Shown here: positions 15,421 through 18,842 of the stretch, in pieces
How positions within the stretch are numbered: the first letter of the stretch is position 1
Layout: each line of letters opens with the position of its first letter
NCBI GenBank assembly: GCA_937894825.1
Contig: CALCQT010000220.1
Location: forward strand, 1 to 18,842
Source of the DNA: an uncultured Anaerolineaceae bacterium
GTDB lineage: Bacteria; Chloroflexota; Anaerolineae; Anaerolineales; Anaerolineaceae
Direction: 5' to 3'
Length of the DNA stretch: 18,842 nucleotides
Made by a program: the position numbers and the translations under genes
Notes under the pieces: generated by a model
The model's database searches: none
Told to the model about the DNA's origin: nothing
Seen by the model: the letters and a program-made list of their open reading frames with translations, nothing else

Positions 15421-16515
15421 ATGGGAAATATTAAGTTAGGCCTTGGCTTATATCGCCATATGTTAACCGATGAGAATTTTGCATTTGCCCGCCAGTGTGG
15501 GTGTACTCATTTAATTGTTCATTTGACGAATTATTACTCTGAACAAATCGTAACCGCAACCGATGAAAACAGAAACTATGGCGAAGCATTCGAGAAAGAT
15601 CCCATTTGGCAGGTGGATAACATTGTTGGACTGCAGAAAAAGGCGAGGGATCATGGACTCGAAATTTATGGCATAGAAAATTTCAGCCCGGCAGATTGGT
15701 ATGACGTCTTGCTGGATGGCCCCAGACGGGATGAGCAGATGGCTTTTCTGAAAGAAATCATTCGAAATGTTGGTAAGGCGGGCATTAAGGCGTTTGGCTA
15801 TAATTTCAGCCTGGCGGGGGTTTGGGGGCATCAGAAAAAGAACGCGGCCAGAGGCGGAGCGCAAAGTACCAGTTTTGATGCTTCAGAAATTACCTGGGAT
15901 GCTCCCATTCCCAGGGGAGAAATCTGGAACATGTCCTACGGCCCTAAAGACGGAACATTTCATGATCCTGTAAGCTCAGAAGCGTTGTGGGACAGGCTGG
16001 AACGATTTTTGTCAGAGATGCTGCCGGTTGCGGAACAGGCCGGGGTCTCGTTAGCGCTTCATCCTGACGATCCGCCTTTGGAAAATTTGCGTCAAATGCC
16101 CCGTTTGGTCTATCAACCGGACTATTACCAGCGGGTTATTGATATTTCATCCAGCTTGTCCAACAAATTGGAATTTTGCATGGGAAGTGTTCAGGAAATG
16201 TCCCGGGGTGATATTTATAGCGCTATCAGACAATATGCGAAGCAGAAAAGGATCAGCTATATTCATTTTCGGAATGTGAAAGGAAAAGTACCCCGTTATG
16301 ATGAAGTGTTTGTCGATGAAGGGGACATTGATATGTTTAAAGCGCTGGCACTTCTGAATGAATATGAATTTGATGGTGTGATGATACCGGATCATACGCC
16401 GGAACTGTCCTGTCCCGGTCCCTGGTATGCCGGAATGGCGTTCGCATTGGGTTACATGCGAGCGGCACTGCAGATGATAGACAAGGGAATCTTGCCCCAT
16501 TCATCAGTGGAATAA
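15421..16515 (+). CDS. uxuA: Mannonate dehydratase
   Basis: A 364-residue UxuA-family enzyme (D-mannonate dehydratase, EC 4.2.1.8), which converts D-mannonate to 2-keto-3-deoxygluconate in glucuronate catabolism. The fold is a TIM barrel with a metal site built from His, Cys, His and Asp; here H214 in LALHPDDPP, C253 in LEFCMGSVQE, H282 in YIHFRNVKG and D324 in MIPDHTP. The length is usual. The frame is open from ATG 15358, but that site has a ribosome binding site only 3 nt away and would add a hydrophobic leader not known in the family. ATG 15421 has AGGA at 15408-15411 and matches the usual start (MGNIKLGLGLYRHM). It opens a plus-strand series with an SDR gene 34 nt downstream. Confidence 0.92.
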   Translation: MGNIKLGLGLYRHMLTDENFAFARQCGCTHLIVHLTNYYSEQIVTATDENRNYGEAFEKDPIWQVDNIVGLQKKARDHGLEIYGIENFSPADWYDVLLDGPRRDEQMAFLKEIIRNVGKAGIKAFGYNFSLAGVWGHQKKNAARGGAQSTSFDASEITWDAPIPRGEIWNMSYGPKDGTFHDPVSSEALWDRLERFLSEMLPVAEQAGVSLALHPDDPPLENLRQMPRLVYQPDYYQRVIDISSSLSNKLEFCMGSVQEMSRGDIYSAIRQYAKQKRISYIHFRNVKGKVPRYDEVFVDEGDIDMFKALALLNEYEFDGVMIPDHTPELSCPGPWYAGMAFALGYMRAALQMIDKGILPHSSVE

Positions 16516-16549
16516 GTCATTCGAAAAAAGAACAGTATGGGGGAATTCT

Positions 16550-17320
16550 ATGAATAATGCGTTGATGGAAACTTTTGGATTGGCTGGAAAAGTTGCTTTG
16601 GTAACTGGCGGTGGCAGCGGGTTGGGCTACGCCATGGCAAACTGCCTTGCTCTGGCGAGGGCGAAAGTTATCATCACAGGCAGGCGTAAAAAACTATTGG
16701 ATGAAGCATGTGAAAAGATCGGTTCCGGTGTGAGTGGGAAAGTGTTTGATGTTACTTCCACCGAGAAAACGAGCGGCTTTGTTCAGGAAATTGTTAATGA
16801 GAATGGGAGTCTGGATATTCTCATCAATAACGCTGGCGTTCATTGTAAAAAGCCGATCGAAAATGTCACAATGGCTGACCTTAAAAGTGTGCTGGATGTT
16901 CATTTGTTCGGAGCGTACGCGCTTACCCAGGCGGTAGTGCCTTTTATGAAGGCTCGTAAAGACGGCAGCATTATTTTTATTTCCTCAATGTCGGCCTTTA
17001 TCGGGCTTACCAACGTTAGCGCCTATTCTGCTGCGAAAGCTGCGGTATTAGGATTGGTAAAAACGATTTCAGGGGAAGTTGCCGGAGATGGCATACGCGT
17101 TAATGCTATCGTGCCGGGATTTATTGATACGCCCATGTTTCGTGAGGTTACAGACGCGGATCCGGAACGCAAAAAGAAGATTTTAGGTCATACACCCATG
17201 GGAAGATTTGGCTCGCCTGAAGATATTGGTTGGGCTGCGGTATATTTGTCAGCGAAAAGTTCACGTTTTGTGACCGGAACCGCGTTGATGGTTGATGGTG
17301 GTTGTGCCATAGGGTTTTAG
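16550..17320 (+). CDS. SDR-family oxidoreductase, probable fructuronate (mannonate) reductase
   Basis: A 256-residue classical short-chain dehydrogenase. Visible are the dinucleotide motif TGGGSGLG (19-26), NNAG (93-96) and the catalytic S146, Y159 and K163 in YSAAK, followed by VNAIVPGFIDTPMF and the C-terminal VDGG. R45-R46 after the second beta strand suggest NADP(H) preference. It lies 34 nt downstream of uxuA with GGGGGA (16539-16544) before ATG 16550. In Bacillus the D-mannonate/fructuronate oxidoreductase UxuB (YjmF) is also an SDR next to uxuA, so that activity is the best guess. Gluconate 5-dehydrogenase or a related keto-acid reductase is an alternative. Confidence 0.88.
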   Translation: MNNALMETFGLAGKVALVTGGGSGLGYAMANCLALARAKVIITGRRKKLLDEACEKIGSGVSGKVFDVTSTEKTSGFVQEIVNENGSLDILINNAGVHCKKPIENVTMADLKSVLDVHLFGAYALTQAVVPFMKARKDGSIIFISSMSAFIGLTNVSAYSAAKAAVLGLVKTISGEVAGDGIRVNAIVPGFIDTPMFREVTDADPERKKKILGHTPMGRFGSPEDIGWAAVYLSAKSSRFVTGTALMVDGGCAIGF

Positions 17321-17366
17321 TCTTCCGATTTGTAACAAGTCTTTGCGTTCGTCCTGAAGCAGTGTC

Positions 17367-17489
17367 ATGTTCACAAAAGACCCCGTGTTGCGAGAAATAG
17401 CGGACAGACATTTTGTGGCATGTCATTTTGCTGAGGAATCAAGAGAACGCGCCAAAACGGCCCGAACGATGAAACTCTCGAATGTGTGA
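17367..17489 (+). other. Doubtful small ORF in the SDR-RraA intergenic gap
   Basis: ATG to TGA gives 40 residues (MFTKDPVLREIADRHF and so on) rich in charged residues, and occupies half of the 236-nt gap 17321-17556. No ribosome binding site precedes it and I recognise no family. It could be a decayed gene piece or chance. No clear terminator or promoter is seen in the rest of the gap. Confidence 0.15.
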
Positions 17490-17556
17490 TTTGTTGGCGA
17501 TTAACAATCGTATGTCTGTGAAATAAGAGAACAAAAAAAGGGAAAGCAGGTAGCGC

Positions 17557-18216
17557 ATGCAACAAACAGAACTTGAATTATTCGAATTGATGAAAGAAAA
17601 GTTATATACGCCTGTCGTCGGGGATATTTTAGATGAGATGGGATATTACCATCAGTTCCTGCCTCAGAATATCCGTCCTCTGGACCCATCCATGAAGCTT
17701 GCCGGTAAAGCCATGACAGTGCTGATGATCGACGTCTATGGCCTGCAAAAAAAACCTTTCGGTCTTTTGACGGAAGCTTTGGACCAGTTACAGCAGAATG
17801 AAATCTATATCGCTACGGGCGGGCTAAAACGTTGTGCCTATTGGGGCGAACTTCTGACGGCTACGGCTCGCACTCGCGGCGCGGTCGGGGCCGTTGTGGA
17901 CGGCTGGCACAGAGATACACCACAGGTGCTGGAACAGGATTGGCCTGTTTTCAGTTGCGGGTGCTATGCGCAGGATTCCAGCGTTCGCACGCAGGTTGTC
18001 GATTTCCGCTGCCCGATTGAAATTGGTCAGGTGACAATTCATGATGGCGACCTGGTTTTTGGGGATATCGATGGTGTTTTGATCATTCCGCAAGCGACCG
18101 CTTCTGAAGTTGTGGAGAAATCGTTAAAAAAGGCTGCGGGTGAAAAAGTCGTCCGCAAGGCGATCGAAAATGGGATGACGGCCACCGCAGCTTTTGAAAA
18201 ATTCGGTATTTTATAA
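17557..18216 (+). CDS. RraA-like protein (HMG/CHA aldolase fold)
   Basis: A 219-residue member of the RraA / 4-hydroxy-4-methyl-2-oxoglutarate aldolase family. Members with the full motif are divalent-metal aldolases or decarboxylases of keto-acids; true RraA regulators of RNase E lack key residues. Here [17 protein letters not shown] with RTRG and then VVDGWHRD (G97-E98, R107, D115, R119, D120) is preserved, as is [12 protein letters not shown] (167-178). That favours an enzyme over an RNase E inhibitor. ATG 17557 has GCAGG (17546-17550) 6 nt upstream. The next gene starts 13 nt after its stop, which places it in the altronate dehydratase operon. A role on a uronate-derived keto-acid is inferred. 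Confidence 0.85.
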   Translation: MQQTELELFELMKEKLYTPVVGDILDEMGYYHQFLPQNIRPLDPSMKLAGKAMTVLMIDVYGLQKKPFGLLTEALDQLQQNEIYIATGGLKRCAYWGELLTATARTRGAVGAVVDGWHRDTPQVLEQDWPVFSCGCYAQDSSVRTQVVDFRCPIEIGQVTIHDGDLVFGDIDGVLIIPQATASEVVEKSLKKAAGEKVVRKAIENGMTATAAFEKFGIL

Positions 18217-18229
18217 AGAGAAGCGCCTC

Positions 18230-18565
18230 GTGACGGAAATACAAAAAGCATTCCAAATTATGCCTTCGGACAATGTTGCAACTGCCCTGGCGCCCTTGGC
18301 GCCGGGGGAAGTGACGTTGATTGGCGACAGCCCGCTGAGAAGTCTTGAGGCCGTAGTGTCCATCCCGGCGGGCCATAAAATTGCGTTGAGCGATATTGAT
18401 GAAGATCAACCTGTAATAAAGTATGGTGTTGTGATTGGAAAGGCGACAAAACAGATCCGCAAAGGGACCTGGGTTCATTTACATTGCATGAAAAGTGTTT
18501 ATGATGAGCGTTCTTCGCACTTGGACGTTATGACGGGCGCCCCTTTGGATATCCGCTATGAATAA
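18230..18565 (+). CDS. UxaA-family SAF domain protein (altronate dehydratase small subunit)
   Basis: A 111-residue stand-alone SAF domain corresponding to the N-terminal part of altronate dehydratase (UxaA) and of related galactarate and sulfolactate dehydratases. Evidence is [38 protein letters not shown] and WVHLHC. The usual motif ends VHxHN; here the Asn position is Cys (C86), which is unusual. GTG 18230 is taken as the start, with AAAGAG at about 18215-18220 at the end of the previous gene; an in-frame ATG at 18194 would overlap that gene. Its stop overlaps the start of the next gene (ATG 18558) by 8 nt, so small and large parts were meant to be translated together. Confidence 0.85.
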   Translation: MTEIQKAFQIMPSDNVATALAPLAPGEVTLIGDSPLRSLEAVVSIPAGHKIALSDIDEDQPVIKYGVVIGKATKQIRKGTWVHLHCMKSVYDERSSHLDVMTGAPLDIRYE

Positions 18566-18842
18566 ATTCGAAAATACACCGCTTTTGGATCGCCGATGGC
18601 TGGGCTTTGCCCGTCAAAACGGCAGTAAAGGTGAAAAAACGGGGCATTGAGTTGAAATATGTCGACGGTCAACAGCAGCAAGCAAACCAGATTAAAGCGA
18701 TCCGCTCCTTTATTGCGCAGAAAGTTGATGTGATCGGTTTTTCCGGATGCACCGACAACGAATATGCGGTGCGGCTGTTGATCTCCCTGATCCGGCATCC
18801 CAACATCGGCGGTGTCCTGGCTGTGGGGCTGGGCTGTGAATA
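18558..18842 (+). pseudogene. uxaA: UxaA catalytic-subunit gene, disrupted mosaic, cut by the window edge
   Basis: ATG 18558 overlaps the SAF gene stop and opens 30 residues containing [10 protein letters not shown], the Gx-R-x-x-G-x-x-G start of the UxaA catalytic domain (E. coli has RRANGDVGVRN there). The frame then ends at TGA 18648-18650. From 18745 to the window end another frame reads [20 protein letters not shown] and then [12 protein letters not shown], unmistakably UxaA further downstream. The roughly 50 residues normally between these two parts (VRN... to GC) are missing and replaced by a segment of different origin (18634-18744). The family length is about 390 residues; the rest lies outside. 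As it stands the gene could not make a working altronate dehydratase. Confidence 0.75.
18634..18744 (+). pseudogene. Fragment of a YtfQ/ChvE-like sugar-binding protein inside uxaA
   Basis: These 37 codons read [20 protein letters not shown] and [17 protein letters not shown], the hallmark early segment of YtfQ-type periplasmic sugar-binding proteins. It is out of frame with the UxaA start but in frame with the UxaA part that follows, with no stop at the second junction. No start codon with ribosome binding site precedes it, although GTG 18631 is available. Confidence 0.7.

Noticed and set aside
1..18842. CRISPR arrays, tRNA/rRNA genes, transposases or phage genes
   Set aside because: No regularly spaced repeats, tRNA-like cloverleaf or recognisable mobile-element protein was seen on either strand.

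Overview
The window is a bacterial chromosomal segment with dense, mostly plus-strand genes, strong AGGAG-type ribosome binding sites and frequent GTG/TTG starts. Both solute-binding proteins carry N-terminal export signals, and the second has a clear signal-peptidase-I type site without a lipobox. The gene content (sugar ABC transport, a YesM/YesN-type sensor pair, hexuronate enzymes, nitroreductase, aldo/keto reductase) fits a fermentative, sugar-acid-using heterotroph such as members of Bacillota, Spirochaetota or Chloroflexota. The phylum cannot be fixed from this sequence alone.

Region 1 (1-5217) looks visibly GC-richer. It holds an RbsB-type sugar-binding protein ended by a very good terminator, a nitrilase-family hydrolase, a zinc alcohol/polyol dehydrogenase broken by a small deletion, a repeat-rich intergenic element (3202-3507), a nitroreductase and an aldo/keto reductase.

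Region 2 (5218-5539) is a scar. It carries the 3' half of a heavy-metal-binding (HMA/CopZ-like) domain gene on the minus strand and a 25-bp second copy of the 3' tip of the nitroreductase gene.

Region 3 (5540-15215) is AT-richer and forms a carbohydrate uptake and sensing module. It has a YesL-like membrane protein (divergent), a creatininase-family hydrolase, an extracellular sugar-binding protein, two MalF/MalG-type permeases (no ATPase gene), a YesM-like histidine kinase overlapping a YesN-like response regulator, and a convergent AraC-type regulator. The parts resemble the yesLMN-yesOPQ arrangement known from Bacillus pectin (rhamnogalacturonan) loci.

Region 4 (15421-18842) is hexuronate catabolism: mannonate dehydratase (uxuA), an SDR that probably acts as fructuronate reductase, an RraA-like aldolase-fold protein, and the SAF subunit of altronate dehydratase. 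The following catalytic-subunit gene is a mosaic: UxaA start, a piece of a YtfQ/ChvE-like sugar-binding protein, then UxaA again, with a frame break.

Taken together, regions 3 and 4 suggest import of a uronate-containing oligosaccharide under YesMN/AraC control and its conversion toward 2-keto-3-deoxygluconate. I found no RNA gene, CRISPR array, transposase or phage gene. The most notable observations are three separate gene-break scars in 19 kb, the repeat element, and an 11-bp motif shared between the yesL-like and yesM-like upstream regions, one copy of which sits in a perfect 21-bp palindrome.
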